A stretch of 64,000 nt of DNA from Bacteroidales bacterium (GTDB lineage Bacteria; Bacteroidota; Bacteroidia; Bacteroidales; P3): the NCBI GenBank assembly GCA_017480225.1, contig JAFVBB010000010.1:201752-265751 (forward strand). Direction: 5' to 3'. The notes under the pieces are model-generated. The model was not told the origin of the DNA. It saw only the letters and a list, made by a program, of their open reading frames with translations, and searched no databases. The position numbers were made by a program, and so were the translations under genes. Position 1 is the first letter of the stretch; every line of letters begins with the position of its first letter. Of this stretch, positions 53,188-63,100 are shown one piece after another.

Positions 53188-54477
53188 ATGACCCTACGCC
53201 GCCTCGCCCTCGCCGCCGCCCTGCTGGCCGCCCTCGTGCCCGCCAGGGCGCAGGACATTCGCCTCGTCGAGGACGAGGACTGCGGCTGCGACCTCATCTA
53301 CGTGGACAGCATCGAGACCACGCGCGGCAGCAACGGCCTCTACGGCTTCCGCCACGCCGACGGACGCAGGCTCACGCCCGAGATATTCAGCCAGGTGGAC
53401 TTCTTCCACGACGGCTACTGCAAGGTGATGCTCGATGGCGGCAACACCGGCCTCATCGACACCGCAGGCCGCACCGTGGTGCCCTTCATCTACGACAACC
53501 TCGACTACCCCGCCGACGGCCGCGTGCTGGTGCTGCGCGACGAGCTGTGGGGCTTCTGCGACATGGCAGGGCGCGAGGTGATTGAGCCGCAGTTCACCAT
53601 GGCGGGCAACTTCAGCGAGGGCTGCGCCACCGTGCTGGTGCCGGTTGACTCCACGGAGTATCGATGCACCTTCATCGACACCGCGGGCCACATGCTCTTC
53701 CCGCCCATCTACGAGAACCTCGAGGCCTTCAATTGCGGCTTCGCCCTGGCACGGCGCTACCAGCGCTGGGGCATCATCGACCACCAGGGGCGCGAGCGGC
53801 TGACCTTCATGTACGAGACGATCACCACCCTCTTCGGCGACACCCTTTTCTTCGCGGGCGACGACAGCGGCATGGCCCTCTTCGACGCCTCGATGCGCCC
53901 GCTCACGCGCTACGTATACACGTGGGGCGGAGCCATGGCCGACGGCCGCATCGCCGTGCAGCGCGGCAGCCACTACGGCTTCCTCGACCGCCACGGGCGC
54001 GAGGTGATACCCCCCGTCTACGACGAGGTGAGCACCTTTGCCCACGGGCGCGCCATGGTGGCCTCCGGCGGACGCTACGGCATCATCGACACCGCGGGCC
54101 GCACCGTGCTGCCCATGGAATACGAGAACAAGACCCCACACGGCCACAAATACGTCTACAACGACGGCCTGGCGCTGGTCGAGAAGAACGGCCGCCTGGG
54201 CTACGTCGACCTCGAAGGGCGGCTGGCCGTGCCCCTCTACTTCGAGGCCGCCTACCAGTTCAGCGAAGGGCTGGCCAGCGTGCGCCACAACGGCCTCTGG
54301 GGCTACATCGACACCGCCGGCGCGGTGTTCATGCCCTTCGTCTTCGACCTGGCCTCGCCCTACAAGTGGGGGCGCGCCAACGTGGTCTACATGGGGCAGA
54401 GCCGCAGGGTTGACAGGAAGGGGCGCTGTGTGAAAAACTGCAACGGAATAATAGCATGGAGAGACTGGACAGAATAG
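53188..54477 (+). CDS. WG-repeat exported protein
   Basis: 429 residues from MTLRRLALAAALLAALVPARA, a signal peptide; ATG 53161 would add nine residues and overlap batE. At least eight WG-type repeats follow, each near 30-45 residues with YGF/WGF/WGI-D and G(R/H)xV-P cores (for example LWGFCDMAGREVIEPQF, YGFLDRHGREVIPPVYDEV, LWGYIDTAGAVFMPFVF). WG proteins form beta-propeller-like surfaces; function unknown. Last 22 bases overlap the RseC-like gene. Confidence 0.87.
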   Translation: MTLRRLALAAALLAALVPARAQDIRLVEDEDCGCDLIYVDSIETTRGSNGLYGFRHADGRRLTPEIFSQVDFFHDGYCKVMLDGGNTGLIDTAGRTVVPFIYDNLDYPADGRVLVLRDELWGFCDMAGREVIEPQFTMAGNFSEGCATVLVPVDSTEYRCTFIDTAGHMLFPPIYENLEAFNCGFALARRYQRWGIIDHQGRERLTFMYETITTLFGDTLFFAGDDSGMALFDASMRPLTRYVYTWGGAMADGRIAVQRGSHYGFLDRHGREVIPPVYDEVSTFAHGRAMVASGGRYGIIDTAGRTVLPMEYENKTPHGHKYVYNDGLALVEKNGRLGYVDLEGRLAVPLYFEAAYQFSEGLASVRHNGLWGYIDTAGAVFMPFVFDLASPYKWGRANVVYMGQSRRVDRKGRCVKNCNGIIAWRDWTE

Positions 54478-54881
54478 CGTCGCACGGGGGCCGGGTGCTC
54501 TCGGTGCGCAACGGAATGGTAGAGGTGCAGATAGAGGCCGTGAGCGCCTGCGCCTCGTGCGCGGCCCACGCCAAGTGCGGCTTCGCCGAATCGAAAGACA
54601 AGAAGGTCGAGGTGCCCTCGGCGGCCTGGCAGAGCTTCGAGCCCGGGCAGCCCGTGGTGGTGCACATCGACGAGAGCCGCGGCCTGCTGGCGGTGTGGAT
54701 AGCCTACGTGCTGCCCGCCCTGCTCATGCTGGCGGCCATTGTGGGCGTGTCGCTGGCCGGCGGGCCCGAGTGGGCGGCCGTGCTGGCGGGCTTCGCCGTG
54801 CTGGCGGCCTATATCGGCGTCGTCTACCTGCGCCGCCGCAAGGTGGAAGGCCGCTTCACACTCACCGTCGACCACGCCTGA
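54456..54881 (+). CDS. RseC/MucC-family membrane protein
   Basis: 141 residues. The family Cys motif CASCAAHAKCGF (about residues 32-41) precedes two membrane helices (WIAYVLPALLMLAAIVGVSL, AVLAGFAVLAAYIGVVYL). RseC/SoxR-reducing proteins help reduce redox regulators, usually near the Rnf electron-transport genes. No rnf genes are nearby here; ruvC follows after 5 bases. It could serve redox tuning of this envelope/aerotolerance operon (inference). Confidence 0.87.
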   Translation: MERLDRIASHGGRVLSVRNGMVEVQIEAVSACASCAAHAKCGFAESKDKKVEVPSAAWQSFEPGQPVVVHIDESRGLLAVWIAYVLPALLMLAAIVGVSLAGGPEWAAVLAGFAVLAAYIGVVYLRRRKVEGRFTLTVDHA

Positions 54882-54886
54882 CCGCC

Positions 54887-55468
54887 ATGCTCATCCTCGG
54901 CATCGACCCCGGCACACGCATCCTCGGCTACAGCATCCTCGACACCGACGGCCCCAAGCCTCAGATTGTGGTCATGGACGTGCTCTACCTCAAAAAGATA
55001 GCCGACTTCACCCTGCGCATCAGGCACATCTTCGACTCCACCCTGCGCCTCATCGACTCCTTCCACCCCGACCACCTGGCCATCGAGGCGCCCTTCTTCG
55101 GCAAGAACGTGCAGTCGATGCTCAAGCTGGGGCGGGCGCAGGGGGTGGCCATTGCCGCCGCCATGAGCCGCGACCTGAGCGTCAGCGAGTACGAGCCCGC
55201 CACCATCAAGCAGCTCGTCACCGGCAACGGCAACGCCTCCAAGGAGCAGGTGGCCGCCATGCTGCGCTCCATCCTCGGCTTCAGCGACCAGCCGCGCTAC
55301 CTCGACGCCACCGACGCCCTGGCCGTGGCCTACACCTGCCACATGCAGCTCAGCAACCCCATGGCACAGCTGCGCGAGCAGCTGGCGCCGCGCCCCGCCA
55401 AGCGCGCCAAGAGTGGCAAGAAGGCCTGGGGCGAGTTCGTCAGCCAGAACCCCGACCTCGTCATCTGA
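54887..55468 (+). CDS. ruvC: Holliday junction endonuclease RuvC
   Basis: 193 residues from ATG 54887. The four acidic residues are in place: D7 (LGIDPGT), E67 (LAIEAPFF), D140 and D143 (YLDATDALAVA). It resolves four-way junctions made in recombination, working with RuvAB, which are not in the window. The C-terminus is basic (KRAKSGKKAW). 46 bases before the transglutaminase-like gene. Confidence 0.95.
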   Translation: MLILGIDPGTRILGYSILDTDGPKPQIVVMDVLYLKKIADFTLRIRHIFDSTLRLIDSFHPDHLAIEAPFFGKNVQSMLKLGRAQGVAIAAAMSRDLSVSEYEPATIKQLVTGNGNASKEQVAAMLRSILGFSDQPRYLDATDALAVAYTCHMQLSNPMAQLREQLAPRPAKRAKSGKKAWGEFVSQNPDLVI

Positions 55469-55514
55469 CAGCCGCAGACAAGTCCCCCCCCACACACCAC
55501 ACGCACCGCCCGCC

Positions 55515-56741
55515 ATGCCCAACCGACGCCCCATAGCCATCATCCTGCTGGCCGCCACCCTCCTGGCCGCCTCGTGCCGCCAGCCCTCGCCGAAGGCCTA
55601 CGACCCGCGCCAGGTGGCCTTCAGCGCCGCCTACAACCCCCTCTTCGACGGCCAGCTCTACACCTCGATGATACTGGCGCTCGGCAACTCCTCCATCAAG
55701 GACCGCTACCCCATGTTCACCGTCAGCCTCACCTCGCCCGCCGACGGCGCCGTGCTGCGCGTGGTGGTCGACTCGTCGGCGCTCAACTACGTCACCACCG
55801 TGCAGGAGGTGCTGCCGCGCCGGGGCGCGGCCTACTCCTTCCAGCCGGCCGTCAAGTGGAAGTACGGCGCCCTGCGCGCCATGCGCACCCCGGGCTCGGT
55901 CGACCTCACCTTCACCCTCTACATCAACGACGAGCAGGTCGACGTCAAGAACCTCCGCCTCGGCTACCGCCCAGTGGGCGAATGCCCGCTCTCGCTGGTG
56001 CACGACGGCCACACCACCGACTTCCGCTGGCTCTTCGCCGCCTACGTCAACGAGGAGCACCCGCAGATAGAGCAGATACTCACCGACATCATGGAGCAGG
56101 CCACCGTGAGCCGCATCAGCGGCTACCAGGGCTCGGCCGACGACGTGCGCGCGCAGGTCTTCGCCGTGTGGTACTACGCCCTCGCGCGCGGCATCACCTA
56201 CAGCTCCATCACCTGCACCTCCAACCCCTCCACACGCGCCAACGTGCAGCACATACGCCTCTTCGACGAGGTGTGGGCCACGCGCCAGGCCAACTGCGTC
56301 GACGCCTGCGTCTTCTTCGCCTCCATTCTGCGCCGCATGGGGCTCAAGCCGGTGATCTTCGTCGAGCCCTGCCACGCCTACCTGGGCTACTACACCGACA
56401 AGAACCGCCGCGACCTGCAGCTGCTCGAGACCACCATCACCTCGTGGGTGAACTTCCCCCAGCTCGAGCGCACGCTCGACAGCGAGGGACGCCTGCCCGA
56501 GGCCTCGTGGAGCAAGGTGAGGCGCTACCTCTCCGCCGCCGACGCGGCGGCCTACGAGGAGGGGCGCATTGGCTTCGAGGAGGTGAAGCGCGCCGTGGCC
56601 GCCAGCCTCTTCGAGAAAGCATCGGAATACGACCGCGAGACCTACCAGGCCAACCGAGCCAACTTCGCCGACACCACGGTGATCAACTACCAGCAGCTCG
56701 ACATAGAGCAGCTGCGCACCCTGGTGCAGCCGATTAACTGA
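55515..56741 (+). CDS. Transglutaminase-like lipoprotein
   Basis: 408 residues from MPNRRPIAII. Lipobox LLAASC puts the lipidated Cys near residue 21. An N-terminal Ig-like region (VLRVVVDSSALNYVTTVQEV) precedes a transglutaminase-like domain: VWATRQANCVDACVFFASIL has the catalytic Cys, VEPCHAYLGYYTDKN the His and a following Asp. The domain includes FAVWYYALARGITYSS. Such Bacteroidetes lipoproteins are envelope proteins of unknown role. It is the last gene of the Bat-operon run; repeats follow immediately. Confidence 0.82.
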   Translation: MPNRRPIAIILLAATLLAASCRQPSPKAYDPRQVAFSAAYNPLFDGQLYTSMILALGNSSIKDRYPMFTVSLTSPADGAVLRVVVDSSALNYVTTVQEVLPRRGAAYSFQPAVKWKYGALRAMRTPGSVDLTFTLYINDEQVDVKNLRLGYRPVGECPLSLVHDGHTTDFRWLFAAYVNEEHPQIEQILTDIMEQATVSRISGYQGSADDVRAQVFAVWYYALARGITYSSITCTSNPSTRANVQHIRLFDEVWATRQANCVDACVFFASILRRMGLKPVIFVEPCHAYLGYYTDKNRRDLQLLETTITSWVNFPQLERTLDSEGRLPEASWSKVRRYLSAADAAAYEEGRIGFEEVKRAVAASLFEKASEYDRETYQANRANFADTTVINYQQLDIEQLRTLVQPIN

Positions 56742-56785
56742 GAGAGGCGGAGCGGGGGAGGCGGGCGAGTCCAAAGCTTTTTTTT

Positions 56786-56893
56786 AGAGATTATAGAGAT
56801 TATAGATTTTCTAGAGCTTCTAGAAATTCTAGAGCTTCTAGATAATCTAGAAATTCTAGAAAATCTAGAAAATCTATAATCTCTATAATCTCT
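56786..56893. repeat. 108-bp hairpin of 9-nt CTAG-rich units
   Basis: About 12 tandem 9-nt units of type nnnTTCTAG / nnnATCTAG with outer arms that are perfect 30-base inverted repeats (56786-56815 against 56864-56893, left arm starting AGAGATTATAG). TCTAGA occurs many times. The stretch is AT-rich against GC-rich surroundings. It abuts repeat copy D, and I see no other copy in this window. Confidence 0.88.
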
Positions 56894-56912
56894 ATTGCCC
56901 CCACCCCAGGGC

Positions 56913-57002
56913 CGTCTGTTCTCCGATTGTTCTTCGATTGTTCTTCGATTATAAATCGAAGAACAATCGAAGAACAATCGGAGAACAATCGAAGAACAGA
57001 CG
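56913..57002 (+). repeat. 11-nt-unit hairpin element, copy D
   Basis: 90 bases. The left arm has three units (one fewer than copies A-C, explaining the 11-base shorter length), loop TATAA, then the invariant right arm of four units, bounded by CGTCTG/CAGACG and preceded by CCAGGGC. The tail after the right boundary (GCCTTGGCATTGTCCTGGTG) partly resembles copies A and B. Confidence 0.92.
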
Positions 57003-57092
57003 GCCTTGGCATTGTCCTGGTGGCGCTACAGCCTGTGTTTCAATGGCTTGCTGCAGCAAGCCGCCGCAAGCCACTGGAAACCAAGGCGCAAT

Positions 57093-57135
57093 AAAAAAAG
57101 CCGGGGCCGCTCCCAATGGTTGGGGCGGCCCCGGC
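57093..57135 (-). terminator. Intrinsic terminator of the adhesin gene
   Basis: On the minus strand an 11-bp GC stem (GCCGGGGCCGC / GCGGCCCCGGC), extendable with one bulge, is followed by seven T. It lies 31 bases after the adhesin stop. Confidence 0.88.
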
Positions 57136-57165
57136 GGGGTTTCTACGGATCGTCAGGCAGGGTGC

Positions 57166-60100
57166 CTACTTGACGATGAGCTTGCGGGTGGCGGTCCACT
57201 CGGCGGTCTGCACGCGGACGTAGTAGGTGCCGGCGGCATACTGGTCGAGGTCGATGCGGATGCTGCCCTCGCCGTTGGTGGCAAGCTGCTGCACCTGGCG
57301 GCCGTCGACGGTGAGGATGGTCACCGTGGCAGCGCCTTCGACGCCTTCAAGACCGAGGGTCACGAAGCTGGTGGCGGGGTTGGGCTGGAGGGTGACCTGG
57401 TGGCCGTCGGCCTCGACATCGTCGATGCCCACAAGAGCCACGTTGGCGTCGGCGCTCCAGACGCTGGCCCAGTCGTCGTCGCAGAAGGCGCGCACGCGGA
57501 AGCTATAGGTGTTGCCGCGCTTGAGGCCTTCGAAGGTGGTGTGGTTCTCGGTGACGGTGCGGATCTCGATGGCATCATTGTCGTCGAAGTCCTTCACGCC
57601 GTAGGCCACGAGCCACTTCTTGTTGCGGTCGCCCGCGTTCCAGCTGACGGTGACGTCGTCGCCGTTGCTGGTGGCGCTGATGCCCGTGACGGGGGCGCAG
57701 GTGTTCTGGATATGGCGCACCTCGCTCCAGTCTCCGACCATCGAGTTGTCCTCGCCGCAGTAGGCGCGCACCTGCACCTTGTAGTCGTTGCCGGGCAGGA
57801 GGCCGGTGACGGTGAAGGGCTTGGCGGTGGCGGTGAAGGTCTTCTCGAAGCCGTCGTTGACGACGTAGATGTCCCACTTGTCGTTGTGGATGTCGCCGTC
57901 GGTCCAGGTGATGGTGGCCGAGTGGGCGCTGACGTCGGTGACGGTGATGTTGGAGGGCACGCTGCAGAGGAAGTCGGTGGTGCCGCTGCCGTAGACGTCA
58001 TCGGTGTAGCCGATGCCGACGGAGCTGCAGTCGCAGCGCAGGCGCACCTCATAGTCGGTGCTGAACTGCAGGCCGGTGAAGGTGTAGAGGGAAGCGCCGC
58101 TGACGGTGACCCAGTCGCCCCACTGGCTGTCGCCAGCCTTGCGGATGGAGACCTGCACAGGGCGGTTCTCCCACATCCAGCTCACGGTGAGCGTGGTGGC
58201 GGTGGTGGTGACGTACTTGAGGGTGGGGGCGTAGCACCAGTCGATGCACTGCTTCACACTGACATCGGGCACCATGTAGCGCAGGTCGTAGACGTAGTGG
58301 TCGCTGTAGTAGGAGTAACTGCCGTCGAGGTACGCGGCATAGACGTAGTAGCTGCTGTTGTCGCTGGTGACATGCAGCGAGCCGCTCTCCGACACATGGC
58401 CGGTGAAGTAGAGCGAGTCGTCATCGTTGTCGTAGGTGTGATTGTAGATCAGGATGAAGGCCAGGCTCTTGCCGGCGGGCACGCTGACGGGGCTCGTGAG
58501 CTGCAGCACGTTCTCGCCCTTCTCGAAGTTGAAGTAGCCGCCGTAGTACTGCTGGGCAGTATTGGAGCTGTGCGAGGTGGTGCCCATCACGGTGTCGTCG
58601 GTGGGGACGATGTAGAGGTAGGTGTAGGCGCCGCTGGCCTTGTCGCTCTCCATGAAGAAGGTGACCTTGTCGAAGGAGGTGACGCCTTCAATCTTGCTGG
58701 CGGGCACGATCCACTCGAGGGCGGAGTAGCTTATCTCATGAGCCATGGGCACGCTGACCTTCTCGGCGGTCTCGTCGGTGTTGTCGTAGAGGGTGAAGTG
58801 CGCGCAGTCGGGGGTGACGAGGTTGTAGTTGTTGAACTCGCTGAGGGTGTCGCCGCAGACAGAGGCAACGCGCACGGTGTAGGTGGAGTTGTAGGTCAGG
58901 GGGGTGATGATGGCCTCGCTGACGCCGTCGGTCAGGGTCTGCGAGTTCCAGGTGAAGCCGCTGGCCGCCTTGAAGTCAAGACGGTGCGAGTCGTTGACGG
59001 GGTCATCCCAGCTCACCTTGGCCTCGTGCTCGGTGGCCTCGAAGGTCAGGGTCGGGGGCACGCAAGCCTCGCGGCGGCCGAAGGTGAAGTCGTCGAAGTA
59101 GATGGAATGCCAGTTGGTGGCCTCGGCGGTGAGGCTGATCTGCACGACGGGCTTGCCCTTGGCATCCGGAATGTTGTAGGAGGCGCGGTTCCAGCCCATA
59201 GCATACTGCTCGGTGCCGAGCTTGGTCCACTCGCCGCTCTCGCCAAGGCGGTACTCGACGGTGACCGTGCCGCCGTCAGGCATACGGTACCAGAAGGCGA
59301 ACTCGAGGCTCTCGCCGGCATTGGTGCAGTCGAAGGTGGGCATGATGGCGCGCAGGGCACCCTTGGTGTAGCTGTTGGCAGCGAAATACAGGCCGAACTT
59401 GCCGGAGTGGATGTAATCCTCGTATTCGCTGATGCTCATGGAGCCGACATCGACGCCATCCACCTTGTAGAGCGAGATGCACTCGTAGTCGTCGGTGGGC
59501 TCGAAGCCGCAGGTGAAGGGGTTGTCCTCGTTCACCTCGAAGGAGGTGCAGAGCGTGCGCACCACGCCGATGCTGAGGGGATGGCTGAAGCCTTCGTCGC
59601 CGCAGTCGGCCACTGCCCAGACGGTGTACTCGGTGTTGGGCGTGAGGCCGGTGATGGTGGCCTCGTCGGTGGTGGAGGCTACGTAGTCGGTGGTGGCGAA
59701 GTCGAGCTTGCCGTTGGCGGCGTAGTAGAAGCGGTAGCTGCCGCGGTCGAGGTTGTCGGTCACCTTGACGGTGATGCTCTCGGCGGAGACGTCAGCCAGA
59801 GCGGCGGCGTCGAGGTCGGCGCACGTCGGGCGGAAGTCGACTCGCATACTGTCGAGGTAGAAGTTGGTGCTGCCGGAGCCGCGCATGTAGATGCGGGCGT
59901 CGAGGCCTTCGGGCACAGACTCGAAGCTGACGTAGACGTTGTGGGTCACGCTATTGGCGCCAAGGGCCCTCACGGTGTCGACCGGCACGAAGGTGGTGCG
60001 GTCGTCGGGGTTGGTGCAGTAGCCCACCTCGAGCTGGTAGTTGTCGCTGGTGATGTGGTAAATCATCTCCAGCTCAAGCACGCTCAGGTCGGTGTCGAGT

Positions 60101-63100
60101 TTCGGCATGACCAGGGCGGGGCCATAATAGTTATAGAAGTAGATTGACTTGTAGTAGGAGTCAATAATGGGGTAGTAGCTGCTGCCGGAGACCACGCTGC
60201 GGTTCCAGCAGGTGGTGATGTCGGCAGAGTTGCTGGGCAACGAGAGGGCGCTTGCGCCGATGGCGAAAGGCACAGCCTTCGTCTCGCACTCGGTGGTGAA
60301 CGCCACAGTGCGGGTGGCAATCTTCTCGTCGCTGCAGATGGTCTGGAAGCGGGCCACGTACTCGACGCCGGCGTCCAGGCCGGTGAGGGTGATGGAGGAG
60401 CCGGAGTAGTCGGCGTCGACCTCAACCCAGTTGGAGCCGTCACTCTCGCGGTAGCTGATGGCCCAGGAGGTCTCGTTGCCGCCGGCGGAGATGCTGAACG
60501 TGGCGTTGTGGGCGTCAACGCTGGTGAGAGCCACTATCGGGGCCACGCAGTCGAGCGAGCCGCAGGGGCCGTTGAACTCGATGTTGGGCCTCGTGTTATA
60601 GGCGTAGAGGCTGTAGTTGGGGTAGGTGAAGGGGTCGCGCTGCGAGTCGTAGAGGTTGAGGAGGCCGCTGCCCGCGGTGGTCTTCACAGAGCCGTAGTAG
60701 TAGTAGGAGCCGCTGGGGTTGTCGAGAATGACGGTGAGCACCAGGTTCTTCGACGGGTCAGGATTGATGAAGGCCGAGTCGAACGTGATGGAGTTGCGTC
60801 CCAGGGTCCAGGTCATGGGGCCGTAGTAGACGATGTTGCTCGAGTCGACGTGGATGAAGTGGTCGTAGCTGGAGTAGCTGCTGCGGCTGGTGGTGTCGAG
60901 CAGGACGAGGACATTGGGCAAGGAGCCGTAGCCGTAGGTGTACATCACCTCGTACGTGAAGCCGAAGATGGTGTCCGCGTTCTCAAGCTCCGAAGCCAGG
61001 AAGATGGACTGGCCGGTGCCATGGTTGGGGTCGCCGCTGCTCCAGTTGCTGCCGCCGTAGGTGTAGCAGAGAGCGTAGTAGGAGCTGCTGCTGGTGTTGG
61101 GGTCACCGACGTAGATGTCGCCGCCGACGTCGCACTTGGTGGTGAAGGCCACGGCGGGCGATACCTTGCCGTTGCTCTCGGCGCAGACGGCCTGCAGGGT
61201 GACGGTGTAGTCGGAGCGCTCGGCGAGGCCGTCAATCATGTACATGTGGTTGGCGTCGGGGTCGTCGAAGGTGATGGTGGTGGAGGTGCCGGTGGCCACC
61301 TCGGTGAGCACGAGGTTGTAGCTCTCGGGCTCGACGGAGATGTCCCAGGTCACAAAGGCCTTGGTGCCGTAGATGTCACCCATCTGCAGCTGGCTGATCG
61401 ACTGGCAGGTCAAAGGCTCGACGCAGCTCACATAGAACTCGTAGCCGGGGCCGGTGTAGTAGGCGCTGGCGCCGGAGAAGACCACGGTGACGGCCTCGCT
61501 GCCGGAGGTGATGTCGAAGACGGTGTCTTGCGAGAAGAGGTCGAACAGCTTGGCGCCGGTGGTGCCTTCGCCGTCATAGACGGTGAGCTTGGCATACTGG
61601 TTGGGGCTGTAGGTGCTGTAGCCCAGCTGCAGCCAGCCCTCAAGGTTGATCACCTTGCCGGGCTCGGTGCTGCGGATGACGAAGGTGCGGTTGGCCACGG
61701 AGTGGTAGCCGTCGAAGCCGCCATCGTCGACCACGGTGAAGCCGCAGCCCTCGATGGTGTCGGTGCCGCTGACGTTGCTGCGATAGGAGTTCGGGCGCAC
61801 GTCGACCACGGGCTCGCACCAGATGCTCGACTCCTCGCCGCACACGGTGCGCACGTAGAAGGTGTAGTCGGTGCTGTCGTCAAGGTCGGTCACGGTGTAG
61901 GGCACGCTGCTGGCGTTCACTATGGTGGCGCTGCTGCCGTCGGGCTTGAAGCCCTTGGGGCCGTAGGCAATCTCCCACTCGCTGCCGTCGGAGGTCCAGT
62001 CGAGCGTCACCTCGCCGCTGACAATCGACGAGAGCACCTTCAGCCCTTCGGGGTAGGCGCAGTTGCTCTTCGGGGTGATGGAGAAGTCGTCGACGTAGAC
62101 GGTGGAGTAGTTGTAATCCTTATTCATGGAGAGTACAATGCTCCAGTTGCCTGCGGGCACCTTGTCCTCAAGGCTGAAGTGGGCGAGTTTCCACGTGTTG
62201 TCGTTGGAGGTGGTCACGCTGCCGATGCTCACGTAGTCGCTGAGGTCGGTGGCGCCGCCGGGCACATAGCCCACATTGATGGTAGCGGTATAGCCGGAAG
62301 AGGTGTAGAACCACACCTCCTCGTCGCCCTCGAAGTCCATGGCCGGGGCGGCGATGTCGTTCTTATAATAGGAATAGAAGTAGAGCACGCGGGTGCCGCT
62401 GTGGGCGCCGTTGGTGGAGTAGGGCTGGAAGGTGTAGGGGTAGTAGTTGCTGGCGTCGCTTGTGTTGTAGCGGGTCCAGCAGTAGGGGTAGTTGTAGCTG
62501 GAGTAGCTGCCGCTGACGGCATAGTAGCTCTCGAAGTCGTCGCTGAAGGGCACGCTGACGTCGCACGGGGTGCGGAAGCTGACGCTGGCGGGCTTCGACA
62601 TGTCCTCGCCGCACACGGTGACCACCTCAATGACGTAGTCGGTGTTGGTTTCGAGGTCGTCGATGGTGACGGTGGTCTCGGTGGTGGAGACCCACTCGTC
62701 GGAGCCGGAGATGCGCCATGCCCACTCGCTCGAGGAGCCGTCATCGGCCCACGTGATGGTGGCGCTGGTGGTGGCGATGTCGGTCACGGTGAGGTCGCCC
62801 GGCTTGGGGCAGGCCGACGAGGCCACGCTGAAGTTGTCGACAAGGATGCCGTAGCCGCTCGATTGGGGCTCGAGGATGACCACGCGGAACTTGTCGCCCT
62901 CCTCCAGGCCGGTGAGGGTGTACTCGTACTCCTTGTAGGTCGTGCCGGTGATGGACACGGTGGCAATCGTGGTGAGGTTGGAGATGCTCTCCTCGCCGCC
63001 GGGCACGAGGCCGACTATGCAGTTCTGCGCGCCGCCGGAGTTGTAGCCGCGGGCCATGAAGCTCAGGGTGAAGACGCCGCTGCCCATGGTCAGCGTGGGC

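Larger units (their letters stand above)
56742..57165. other. Intergenic repeat cluster between converging genes
   Basis: 424 bases. Contains the 9-nt-unit hairpin (56786-56893), the 11-nt-unit hairpin copy D (56913-57002), a short tail related to copies A and B, and the terminator of the adhesin gene (57093-57135). No supported gene. Confidence 0.7.
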
